6,249 nucleotides of DNA, taken from positions 1 through 6,249 of the forward strand of contig JAPULM010000409.1 in the NCBI GenBank assembly GCA_027294925.1, given 5' to 3'. This stretch comes from a bacterium (GTDB lineage Bacteria > Tectomicrobia > Entotheonellia > Entotheonellales > Entotheonellaceae). Both the position numbers and the translations under genes were made by a program. The notes beneath the pieces were generated by a model. The model was not told the DNA's origin. It searched no databases and saw only the letters and a program-made list of their open reading frames with translations. Each line of letters starts with the position of its first letter. Within the stretch, counting starts at the first letter, position 1. Shown piece after piece: positions 1 to 4,942 of the stretch.

Positions 1-93
1 GTCTTCCGCTGTGATGGATTGTTATACTAGACTAAACACATAATCATTTTTATATCAATATATTAAAGATAAGTCTTACTGACTAACTTAGGT

Positions 94-117
94 ATAGGTA
101 ACACATAGGTAACACAT
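94..117. repeat. two tandem copies of an 11-bp unit
   Basis: The unit ATAGGTAACAC occurs at 94-104 and again, directly adjoining, at 105-115, followed by AT. It lies in AT-rich DNA with no gene on either side. Two head-to-tail 11-bp units could be a pair of protein-binding sites, or a chance slippage duplication. No other copy is seen in the window, so no origin or iteron function is claimed. Confidence 0.5.
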
Positions 118-164
118 GAACAAACTTTACGACGCAGAAATTCAGCACTCGACGGGTTAATTAT

Positions 165-199
165 TTATAAAAAGCCAGGAGTCATACTGCACCCCTGGC
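165..199 (-). terminator. Rho-independent terminator downstream of the radC relic
   Basis: Read on the minus strand, GCCAGGGGT (191-199) pairs with ACTCCTGGC (174-182). This gives a 9-bp stem with one G-T wobble and an 8-nt loop, followed at once by TTTTTATAA (165-173). The hairpin begins about 30 nt past the stop codon of the minus-strand radC fragment at 229. The hairpin plus U-tract layout is that of an intrinsic terminator, and it was probably the original end of the radC transcript. Confidence 0.75.
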
Positions 200-228
200 C
201 GAAACAGCAAACTTACCGTTGCTAAACC

Positions 229-335
229 CTACACAACCCCCTCAACAGCAAACGAAAAACATCTCACTGTGCCATCACCTACGATGAGATGATCCAGCAC
301 TTGAATGCCCAGTAGCTTGCCTGCCTCTGCATCAC
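229..335 (-). pseudogene. radC: radC 3' fragment (C-terminal end of the MPN/JAB domain)
   Basis: The minus strand encodes a tail reading EAGKLLGIQVLDHLIVGDG and ending FAVEGVV before a TAG stop at 229-231. The core LGIxVLDHLIVGDG is the hallmark of the last strand and helix of RadC-family proteins, which carry a JAB/MPN metalloprotease-like fold and are common on integrative elements, phages and plasmids. Only about 35 residues remain. The catalytic HxH...D segment that lies just before this tail in intact RadC is absent. Upstream, the frame runs into DNA that codes in a different frame for the 341-697 ORF, so the junction lies near 335-375. A terminator follows at 165-199. The identification rests on family knowledge and is fairly secure; the fragment cannot be functional. 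Confidence 0.7.
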
Positions 336-340
336 CTCGT

Positions 341-697
341 TTATTTGCCGCTATGCTGCACCTTCTTGCGAAGTATTCCCGCTGCAATTGCCGCTTGCGT
401 AACGCTGCTGAACTCGCCATCGAGACAGCGTTGCAAGATGTCCGGGTGATCCCGTTCCTGGCGCTGCTGGCGTTGAAGCTCCTTGCGCTCCTCGATCTTG
501 GGCAGGACCTTTTTGATGCGGGAAAACAGGGCGTTATCGGTTGCATCTCGAAGGGTGAGCATGAGTTCGATGCCGTTGAAGGCCCATTTGAGGGTGCAGG
601 AGCTTGCCGCCTGTGCACATTCCCATGCAGTGGCGTTTGCCGCTTCCTGTGGCTGTGGGGCTGTCTGGCAGATAGGGGCATCGATGGTGAACCGCAA
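341..697 (-). pseudogene. unrecognised accessory gene, probably truncated at its C-terminus
   Basis: This frame gives 118 codons from a TTG at 697 to a TAA at 341. The protein has a normal soluble composition. Residues about 25-60 contain a Cys-rich then hydrophobic stretch (WECAQAASSCTLKW, then FNGIELMLTLRD). A charged helical stretch follows (KKVLPKIEERKELQRQQRQE), then DGEFSSVTQAAIAAGI. I prefer this reading over the overlapping plus-strand frame because its codons give a protein-like sequence and the other does not. I do not recognise a family with confidence; the style is that of small hypothetical genes next to radC on integrative elements. The C-terminus after AAIAAGI changes abruptly where a radC tail begins in another frame, so the 3' end was probably lost in a deletion. 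No strong ribosome-binding site precedes the TTG, and the true start could lie upstream, since the frame stays open. Confidence 0.45.
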
Positions 698-718
698 CCT
701 GTCTTCCAGAGGGTGGTG

Positions 719-1060
719 TGGTCCTGTATCTTTTCCTCTATATTAATTTGGGGTGGTTTTGTGATGTTAGCAGGCTTCAAAAAAGTCATCATTGATCGGA
801 ATAAGCGCATCATAACGACCATCTATAGCCTTGGTAATATTATGCCTTTAAGACAAAAAGGTGTTGCATTTGCTGAAGTAAGTTCGGTTGTGGTCACCAA
901 AGGAAGCGAGAAGGGCTATCCAGTTCAATTGAAGGCTGACACACTGTTAGATGTTGCAGCACCCGATAAACAGTTAGAGGCTAGGCAGATGGCAGAGAGT
1001 CTTGCCGCATTTCTCGATCGCGGTGTGGAGGATAATACAGCTCATGAAAGTAGGAATTGA
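719..1060 (+). pseudogene. 3' part of a small membrane protein gene with a PH-like domain
   Basis: From about 719 the plus frame codes for a hydrophobic segment (FSSILIWGGFVMLAGF). It is followed by KKVIIDRNKRIITTIYSL, a strand-rich region, and a helical end (EARQMAESLAAFLDRG), with a TGA stop at 1058-1060. One membrane helix followed by a VIIDRxxxxI strand and a final amphipathic helix is typical of small bacterial membrane proteins with a PH-like domain; this assignment is by pattern only. The frame stays open back to 305, but that part is the reverse complement of the 341-697 coding DNA and reads as a low-quality Arg/Ala/Cys/Leu-rich peptide. The 5' end therefore seems to have been replaced at a junction near 700-720. 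No start codon with a good ribosome-binding site is seen at the head of the retained part. Confidence 0.5.
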
Positions 1061-1229
1061 GGACAAAAAAATAGCCACCTCGTTAGTGAGACGGCTTAAG
1101 CACAATAATATGATCATAAACGATTTAGAAACTCATTTCAATGCAAAAGCGACATGTCAATTGACACTTTTTTATGGCAATTGCCGTTATGCGTTGACGT
1201 GTTACCTTGATGAGCAGGCAAAAAAATAG
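1044..1229 (+). CDS. small hypothetical protein, 61 aa
   Basis: The ATG at 1044 lies 17 nt inside the end of the preceding frame. A GGAG (1027-1030) lies about 13 nt upstream, rather far for a ribosome-binding site. The product begins MKVGIEDKKIATSLVRRLK and has a basic, helical N-terminal half, then LTLFYGNCRYALTCYLDEQ. I recognise no domain. Two facts argue for caution. The first half is part of a direct duplication whose second copy (1220-1320) is not coding, and the last codons (AAAAAA then TAG) lie in the A-tract and stem of a terminator-like hairpin. It may be a chance ORF or the remains of a longer gene. Confidence 0.3.
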   Translation: MKVGIEDKKIATSLVRRLKHNNMIINDLETHFNAKATCQLTLFYGNCRYALTCYLDEQAKK

Positions 1230-1320
1230 CCACCCCATTGGCGAGGTGGCTGTGAGCGTATTTTCATCTTATCGTCAAAAGCAGTCAAAAACTTTAGCCA
1301 AAACTTGACACTTTTTTGTG
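1065..1320. repeat. diverged direct duplication of about 100-110 bp
   Basis: Copy 1 (1065-1176) and copy 2 (1220-1320) both start with A7 followed by TAGCCACC (1065-1079 and 1220-1234). Both continue with a matching TT-G-GAG-GGCT pattern and both end with TTGACACTTTTTT (1161-1173 and 1305-1317). The interior is more diverged and differs by about 11 bp in length. The copies are 43 bp apart. In copy 2 the head forms a 7-bp perfect hairpin; in copy 1 the hairpin is broken by substitutions (AGCC...GGCT only). No gene is convincingly tied to the repeat. Confidence 0.55.
1220..1251 (-). terminator. terminator-like hairpin, oriented for minus-strand transcripts
   Basis: AGCCACC (1228-1234) pairs with GGTGGCT (1245-1251) around a 10-nt loop. 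On the minus strand the stem is followed by seven Ts (the A7 at 1220-1226), the form of an intrinsic terminator. On the plus strand it is followed only by GTGAGCGTATTTTC, a poor U-tract. No minus-strand gene is visible within several hundred bases upstream, so the transcript it would end is unknown. Confidence 0.5.
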
Positions 1321-1540
1321 TCTACGTCCTGCGGTGGCTCAGATGGGCCGTTGCGGCTAGTCTATGAGGGGCCCGTCACACATGGCCATACCGACCATGT
1401 GCTGTCCTTGAAGTCTATCCTCATGGAATAGCTTAACAGATACCGCGCAAAAAATCTCCCGGCCAACTAAACTACTAAACCCGTTAAATAATTCGAGTAA
1501 AAACGAGACTGAAGAACACTTATCACTAAGTCAGAGCCAT
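1252..1540. other. gene-free stretch with nested inverted repeats
   Basis: No ORF in this stretch has a protein-like sequence. It contains GACAC-TTTTTT-GTGTC (1307-1322) and a nested set: GCGGT/ACCGC (1331-1335 with 1442-1446), ATGAGG/CCTCAT (1364-1369 with 1419-1424) and CACATGG/CCATGTG (1379-1385 with 1395-1401). It also has a small GCCG-TTG-CGGC hairpin near 1348-1358. The arrangement could be a structured RNA of about 115 nt, but no known RNA family is recognised, and a tRNA is excluded by the lack of a T-arm. Confidence 0.35.
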
Positions 1541-1591
1541 TTGTCCCACATACGGGACACACTATAGCATATAGGTCCCAGGTACGGGACA
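1541..1591 (+). promoter_or_regulatory. promoter with two palindromic operators for the XRE gene
   Basis: Two near-identical palindromes, TGTCCCACATACGGGACA (1542-1559) and GGTCCCAGGTACGGGACA (1574-1591), share GTCCC-N6-GGGAC. Their centres are 32 bp apart, close to three helical turns, so two repressor dimers would bind the same face of the DNA. A promoter can be placed between them: TTGTCC (1541-1546) as -35, a 16-bp spacer, and TATAGC (1563-1568) as -10. The first palindrome would then cover the -35 and the second the start of transcription. Directly downstream is a small HTH gene, so autorepression is the natural inference. Confidence 0.65.
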
Positions 1592-1592
1592 G

Positions 1593-1802
1593 CTGCGTCA
1601 GAGATTAGCACGGGAAATTAGACGGAGGCGAGGTGATATGTCACACCGGAACTTCGCTCGTCAGCTAGGCATTTCTGAATCAACCTTACATCGCATCGAA
1701 ATGTGTGAGCAAAGCGTTGGCCTGGATATGCTCGAACAGATGTGTACGCGGCTGCACTGTGAAATTGGCGAGTTGTTTCCACTTGATGCTACGCGGCAGT
1801 AA
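1593..1802 (+). CDS. small XRE-family (Cro/CI-type) HTH regulator
   Basis: The frame from 1593 to the TAA at 1800-1802 reads LRQRLAREIRRRRGDMSHR, then NFARQLGISESTLHRIE and a C-terminal helix region ending IGELFPLDATRQ. This is a compact XRE helix-turn-helix: helix 1 LAREIRRRR, helix 2 RNFARQLG, recognition helix SESTLHRIE. Length (~69 aa) fits single-domain repressors that use only the HTH. The start is unclear. The only ATG (1638) has a good ribosome-binding site (GGAGG, 1624-1628, 9 nt away) but would remove helix 1, giving 54 residues. No ATG, GTG or TTG occurs in frame between the stop at 1572 and 1638, so either CTG 1593 is used or the true start is lost. The gene sits directly behind twin palindromic operators and is probably self-regulated. 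HTH class is confident; the regulated partner is not visible. Confidence 0.65.
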   Translation: MRQRLAREIRRRRGDMSHRNFARQLGISESTLHRIEMCEQSVGLDMLEQMCTRLHCEIGELFPLDATRQ

Positions 1803-2003
1803 CAAACTACCCTTCTGCCTTGCCAAGATGTAGTGCCTCATACTGCACAACCTGCCACACAGATCACGTTTCTCATCGTCAAGCGTAATCCTACTTGCCA
1901 CTTAGATTTTGCGTGTAGCTTGTTCTCTCCTTCAAGCCATTTGGTTTGTATGCCGATAGAATGAGGATGACTGCAAAGGCCAAGATCATCTATTGACTCT
2001 GAC

Positions 2004-2552
2004 ATGGGGGTTGGAATGGGCTTGAAAGATTTGACTACCGTGAAAAACGGTTTACCCACACGTGGTGTTGTGATGCCTACCAAACCAACTCCACAGCGTG
2101 TTCATCCAACTGAAACCGGCCAAGCCGTCATTATCTGCCCTCAGTGCATGAAACGCTTCGCCATTAACGCCAGCGCCTATATGGACAGCCGTAAATCCCT
2201 CAAAGCGGGATGTCGATGCGGACACAAATTCCCAGTTGTGTTCGACACTCGGAGCTTCTACCGCAAAGAACTGTATCTTGCCGGTCAATATACAAAGTCG
2301 CTCAGCGATGATCCAGAACTCCTTACCATCGAGAACCTATCCTATAGCGGGGTTAAGTTCAGAACACGGTTTGCCCATACCATTCAGGTTGACGATGAGC
2401 TCACTATCGAATTTATATTAGACAATCGGCAATCTTCCCGTATCGTCAAAACGATTCGGGTCAAACATATGCAGGGCCAGGTAATCGGGGCGGAGTTTCG
2501 CGATCGTCAAGCTTATAGTACCGAACTCACCTACTACCTGAATGCAAGTTGA
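2004..2552 (+). CDS. PilZ-domain c-di-GMP receptor with an N-terminal zinc-ribbon-like motif
   Basis: This 182-residue soluble protein has two parts. Residues about 43-78 hold CPQC (45-48) and CRCG (70-73), a C-x2-C...C-x-C pattern like a small zinc ribbon. Residues about 80-180 are a PilZ domain: RSFYR (83-87) gives the RxxxR motif and NLSYSG (111-116) the [D/N]xSxxG motif, which together clamp c-di-GMP in characterised PilZ proteins. The hydrophobic strand pattern after it (VDDELTIEFIL; GQVIGAEFRD) fits the PilZ barrel. All expected binding residues are present, so it should bind the second messenger; its partner and output are unknown. No signal peptide or membrane segment is seen. ATG 2016 has a better upstream purine run (GGGGG) than ATG 2004, and ATG 2073 is also possible; all precede the conserved parts. 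It stands alone, with a hairpin right after the stop. Confidence 0.85.
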   Translation: MGVGMGLKDLTTVKNGLPTRGVVMPTKPTPQRVHPTETGQAVIICPQCMKRFAINASAYMDSRKSLKAGCRCGHKFPVVFDTRSFYRKELYLAGQYTKSLSDDPELLTIENLSYSGVKFRTRFAHTIQVDDELTIEFILDNRQSSRIVKTIRVKHMQGQVIGAEFRDRQAYSTELTYYLNAS

Positions 2553-2553
2553 C

Positions 2554-2574
2554 ATCAGCAGGCCGCCTGTTGAT
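2554..2574 (+). terminator. hairpin directly after the PilZ stop codon
   Basis: ATCAGCAGG (2554-2562) pairs with CCTGTTGAT (2566-2574) around a 3-nt loop, a 9-bp stem with one G-T pair, starting 2 nt after the TGA at 2550-2552. No T-run follows, so it is not a classical intrinsic terminator. It may end the transcript weakly or protect its 3' end. Confidence 0.45.
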
Positions 2575-2665
2575 AGTGCTCATATCTGACACAAATAGTC
2601 CGCCATGGGCTCACCATTGAAACACCTCACTCCCGCATCCCCTTTATCTAGAACGCTGTTTGCGT

Positions 2666-2680
2666 TGGCACGTGTTTTGC
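2666..2680 (+). promoter_or_regulatory. sigma-54 (RpoN) -24/-12 promoter
   Basis: The sequence TGGCACGTGTTTTGC matches the RpoN consensus TGGCACG-N4-TTGC at every defined base, with GG and GC in the required spacing. The following base is C rather than A/T. Transcription would start near 2692 and run rightwards. No gene lies downstream before the minus-strand IS relic, so it is an orphan: a promoter of a lost gene, of a small RNA, or a chance match. Confidence 0.5.
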
Positions 2681-2735
2681 CTTTTAACAATTGTGCTCCT
2701 TTCATTTCCCTGTGTGGGATTTACATAGTATTGAG

Positions 2736-2778
2736 CGGCTGGTGAACCCTGGGCCGTCATCCCTCAGGCCACCAGCCG
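2736..2778. repeat. inverted repeat forming a 9-bp stem with an inner stem
   Basis: CGGCTGGTG (2736-2744) pairs perfectly with CACCAGCCG (2770-2778). Inside it CCTG (2748-2751) pairs with CAGG (2765-2768). It lies about 45 nt downstream of the predicted sigma-54 start site and would form early in such a transcript. No T-run follows, so it is not a classical terminator. Confidence 0.5.
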
Positions 2779-2884
2779 ACTCACTGCCCGCTAACTTGTC
2801 GCCGTGCAATGAAGCTGTATTTCGATGTGCAGGGCGGTAAGGCACAACCTTATCTAAAAATCTCTGACGCTTATCACAGCCATT

Positions 2885-2992
2885 AAAAAGTATCGTTGGA
2901 CACATGCCAGTACAAAGCATAGTCTTACCAAGCATAATTCGCCTTAGCTGGTAATCATCAGTGTATGGGCTATCTACAAGGCGATACTTTTT
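2885..2992. repeat. 11-bp perfect inverted repeat enclosing 86 bp
   Basis: AAAAAGTATCG (2885-2895) and CGATACTTTTT (2982-2992) are exact reverse complements. No clear target duplication flanks them. The element between carries no gene. It could be a small non-autonomous element or a relic end pair. Confidence 0.45.
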
Positions 2993-3012
2993 TAGCGGTG
3001 GTGAACTGATTG

Positions 3013-3113
3013 CTACTTTTTGTCAAATCGGTTTTGTGGTGCGCCTAGCAGAACTATTGAATCGTGCCTCTGTCCATCCTGCCAGCGACTTCTGGCACAA
3101 GTTACAAAAGTAG
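3013..3113. repeat. second wide inverted repeat, with a central hairpin
   Basis: CTACTTTTTGT (3013-3023) and ACAAAAGTAG (3104-3113) are inverted copies apart from one extra T. Between them TGCCAG-CGACTT-CTGGCA (3080-3097) forms a 6-bp hairpin. The end motif resembles that of the 2885-2992 repeat (xxTACTTTTT), so the two structures may be related. Confidence 0.4.
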
Positions 3114-3168
3114 AGGAAGGAGGTTGGAATTACTAACGGTTTTTTCTTATCAATACTGTGGACAGAAT

Positions 3169-3540
3169 TTAGGCTGCTAAATTGTCAATAGCACCATAGT
3201 TACAGAGGTCTTCGTAATCCTTGCTGTATTTTTCCAAACTATGCCCCTTGGCTAAGTGCTGATTAATTCGCTCAATCAGGTGTTGATTGAAGGTGCGCCG
3301 TTTGAGACTCGCCATAGGAAACGGTGCTGTGACGTTGCCATTTTGCTGTCGAGCCTCAAGTTTGGCCAGACTCAGGGCTGTTAGACTCGCATTGAAGTGG
3401 AAATCGAGTTGGGTTTGTGAACGTGCTTGGCAATCGGTCAAACCGGTAAACTGTTTGGCGTCTCTGAACAGAAATTCGATTTGGAAACGCGCTTTATAGT
3501 AACGGTAGAGAGTCAACGTCTGCATGTCGCAATTTGCGAG
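3169..3540 (-). pseudogene. IS4-family transposase, C-terminal fragment
   Basis: About 120 residues remain, ending LCNYGAIDNLAA. The segment YKARFQIEFLFRDAKQ contains the YREK signature Y-x2-R-x3-E-x6-K of the IS4 family, including the last catalytic acid of the DDE triad (the E). The context QFTGLTDCQARS and the FNASLTALSLAKLE helix fit this family. The first two catalytic aspartates and the whole N-terminal part (about two thirds of a normal transposase) are missing. The frame is closed upstream by a TGA at 3541-3543 that is the stop of the neighbouring binding-protein gene, so the fragment has been joined to that gene's 3' end. The true IS end may lie in CTGTCCACAGTATTG (minus strand, 3152-3166), but no matching left end is present to prove it. 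Confidence 0.8.
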
Positions 3541-3806
3541 TCATCGGATAAGCCGGTCGGCTCGATATAACATCTCTGGTGGAATCGTCAGGCCCAACTT
3601 GCTTGCGGTCTTGAGATTGATGGTGTAGGCCCCCAAGACCACGTCAGCGCCCCGATTCGTATGGGGCCATCACGCTCGGCAGCACTTGTACCACCAGCGA
3701 ACAGTCCACCAGTCACCGCGAGCACGATGAGGACAATGCTACCGACGATGTGTTTTCGCATGATATGGGCGTCCTTATCTGGGCGTCTAACGATGAAGCG
3801 AGCCAT
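3541..3806 (-). pseudogene. ABC transporter substrate-binding protein gene with its middle deleted
   Basis: The minus strand starts MARFIVRRPDKDAHIMRKH, continues with a hydrophobic export segment (IVGSIVLIVLAVTGGLFAGG) and then IRIGALTWSWGPTP, which matches the start of the mature binding proteins (PF04392-like, RIGxL...). In another frame the DNA then reads YTINLKTASKLGLTIPPEML and YRADRLIR before TGA at 3541-3543, matching the end of the same family (INLKTAKxLGLTIPxxLLxRAD). Both ends are recognisable and meet within about 20 bp near 3615-3640, in different frames, so roughly 250 codons of the core were deleted and the protein is dead. The start ATG at 3804-3806 overlaps the TPR stop codon (TAATG), so the gene was translationally coupled to it; ATG 3761 with AAGGA upstream is an alternative. 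This gene order, a TPR regulator tail followed by a binding protein, is one I know from several phyla. Confidence 0.75.
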
Positions 3807-4930
3807 TACGCTAACTCACCTAGCAACGCCTTCGCCTCCTGCAAGTCCGCCGTGTCAAAACCCTCGGTGAACCAGTTGTACACAGGCGCCAGCAGGTCGT
3901 AGGCGTCCGGGCGCTTGTCCTGCTGCTGCCACAGGCGAGCCAGGCTGGTGGCGGCGCGAAGTTCCAGGGATTTGGCGTGTTGGTGGCGGGCGACATCGAG
4001 GGCCTGGTGGAAGGAGGTTTCCGCTTGAGCCGCACCTGGATCACGTTGCTGGAGCAGCAAGGCGCCTGTGAGGCGATGGTGTTCCGCTTCAAGTACATGC
4101 TTCCCGCCCACATCGTCATCTTCCCACGTCAACGCGTCGGCCAACACGTGCAATCCGGCGTCGATCTGCCCGCTCCGCCCGTAGGCCTCGGCTAGCATGG
4201 CATGCATCCACGGGTTCATTCTCACCCCCATGGCACGAGTGGCCGTGTCAGACTGGAGTATCTGCTCCAGACCTGCCTCGACGTGCCCTTGCATTACCAG
4301 GGCCCAGCCCCGAAACCCTGTCGCCCCCATGGCGATCTGGGTAAACCCATGCTCGGTCGCCAGCACTAGCACGGCCTCGGCGTGCTCGTGGCACGCCTGC
4401 ACCTCCCGCCGTAACAAAGCAAGCATAACGCTACGTTGCCGAGCCCACGCAATGTTGAACGGGTCGGACATTTCCGTGGCCACCTCCAACGCCTCGCGGC
4501 CTCTCGCCAACGCCTGGTCAGGATACCCGAGTGAGGCGAGGTGGGCAAGGCATTGCACCTGGGGGTGCATCGAGGAACGGAGCGTCCTGGAGCGAAAATC
4601 TTGAGAAAGATGCAAGGCAAGACCCTGCTCGAAATAGTCCCGCGCCGCGACAAGCTCGCCGAGGTACCATAAGGCCATGCCGAGTCCTCGGTATGACTCA
4701 GCGAGGAACTCCGGGTCCTGCTGGCGTTCCGCCAAGCGGAGCATCTGCTCACCCACCTCGCGTGCGACGTGTATCTTCCCGCTGACGTTGTAAAACAGCT
4801 GGAGTCCGCGCAGCGCCGTGACGAGTTTCGGCGTGTCTTCTGTCTGCTGACCCAGTTCTCGAGCGCGCAGATAGGCAGGTTCCGCGTCGGCAGCCGCAAA
4901 ACCCTTGGTCGCCATCAAGGCGCGGTCGGA
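3806..4930 (-). pseudogene. TPR-repeat C-terminal part of an ATPase/adenylate-cyclase-type regulator
   Basis: From about 4924 to the TAA at 3806-3808 the minus strand codes for about 372 residues of helical repeats: RALMATKGFAAADAEPAYLR, ARELGQQTEDTPKL, GEQMLRLAERQQDPEFLAES, and the ending LELRAATSLARLWQQQ then FTEGFDTADLQEAKALL. This pattern is the C-terminal TPR domain of large multidomain proteins with an AAA/predicted ATPase module, often with a class III cyclase domain, which usually exceed 900 residues. Those N-terminal domains are missing. The frame stays open back to an ATG at 5230, but residues 1-100 of that longer frame are antisense to an IscB fragment and to non-coding DNA, so it should not be taken as one gene. 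High GC relative to the left part suggests a different origin from it. Stop and next start overlap (TAATG). A TPR fragment could fold, but no promoter or start is evident. Confidence 0.75.
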
Positions 4931-4942
4931 GGTGAACGGCAA

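Larger units (their letters stand above)
2575..3168. other. about 600 bp without a convincing gene; repeats and an orphan promoter
   Basis: All six frames are short or low in quality. A minus ORF at 2702-2935 has no recognisable domain and spans several inverted repeats. A plus frame ending at about 3135 contains a short CLCPSCQRLL stretch that hints at a zinc-knuckle gene tail, too short to call. The stretch holds a sigma-54-type promoter (2666-2680), a 9-bp hairpin stem (2736-2778), and two wide inverted repeats (2885-2992 and 3013-3113). It runs up to the end of the IS4-type relic, so it may be IS-flanking debris from which a gene was removed. Confidence 0.5.

Noticed and set aside
305..718. 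N-terminal half of the 251-aa plus-strand ORF as a real protein
   Set aside because: It is antisense to the better-looking minus-strand frame 341-697 and the radC tail, and its sequence is Leu/Ala/Cys/Arg-rich without a domain.
1336..1360. tRNA-like D-arm (GGCTCAGATGGG)
   Set aside because: No T-arm (GTTCGAATC-like), no CCA-proximal acceptor pairing and no anticodon stem in the right place.
1686..1901. 71-aa minus-strand ORF, and the 81-aa ORF at 1838-2083
   Set aside because: They are antisense to the XRE and PilZ genes, which have clear family motifs.
2777..2800. integron attC-like core (GCTAAC)
   Set aside because: The R'' and R' core sites are incomplete and there is no integrase or cassette layout.
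2702..2935. 77-aa minus-strand ORF
   Set aside because: No domain, it spans the inverted repeats, and there is no ribosome-binding site or conserved pattern.
3003..3137. short plus frame with CLCPSCQRLL as a zinc-finger gene
   Set aside because: About 42 codons with no start or ribosome-binding site, and it overlaps an inverted repeat; it may be a chance pattern.
4197..4604. 135-aa plus-strand ORF
   Set aside because: It is antisense to the TPR gene, Ser/Ala/Cys-rich, with no motif.
4366..4899. 177-aa minus-strand ORF inside the TPR region
   Set aside because: It is an Arg/Ser-rich out-of-frame shadow of the high-GC TPR coding sequence.
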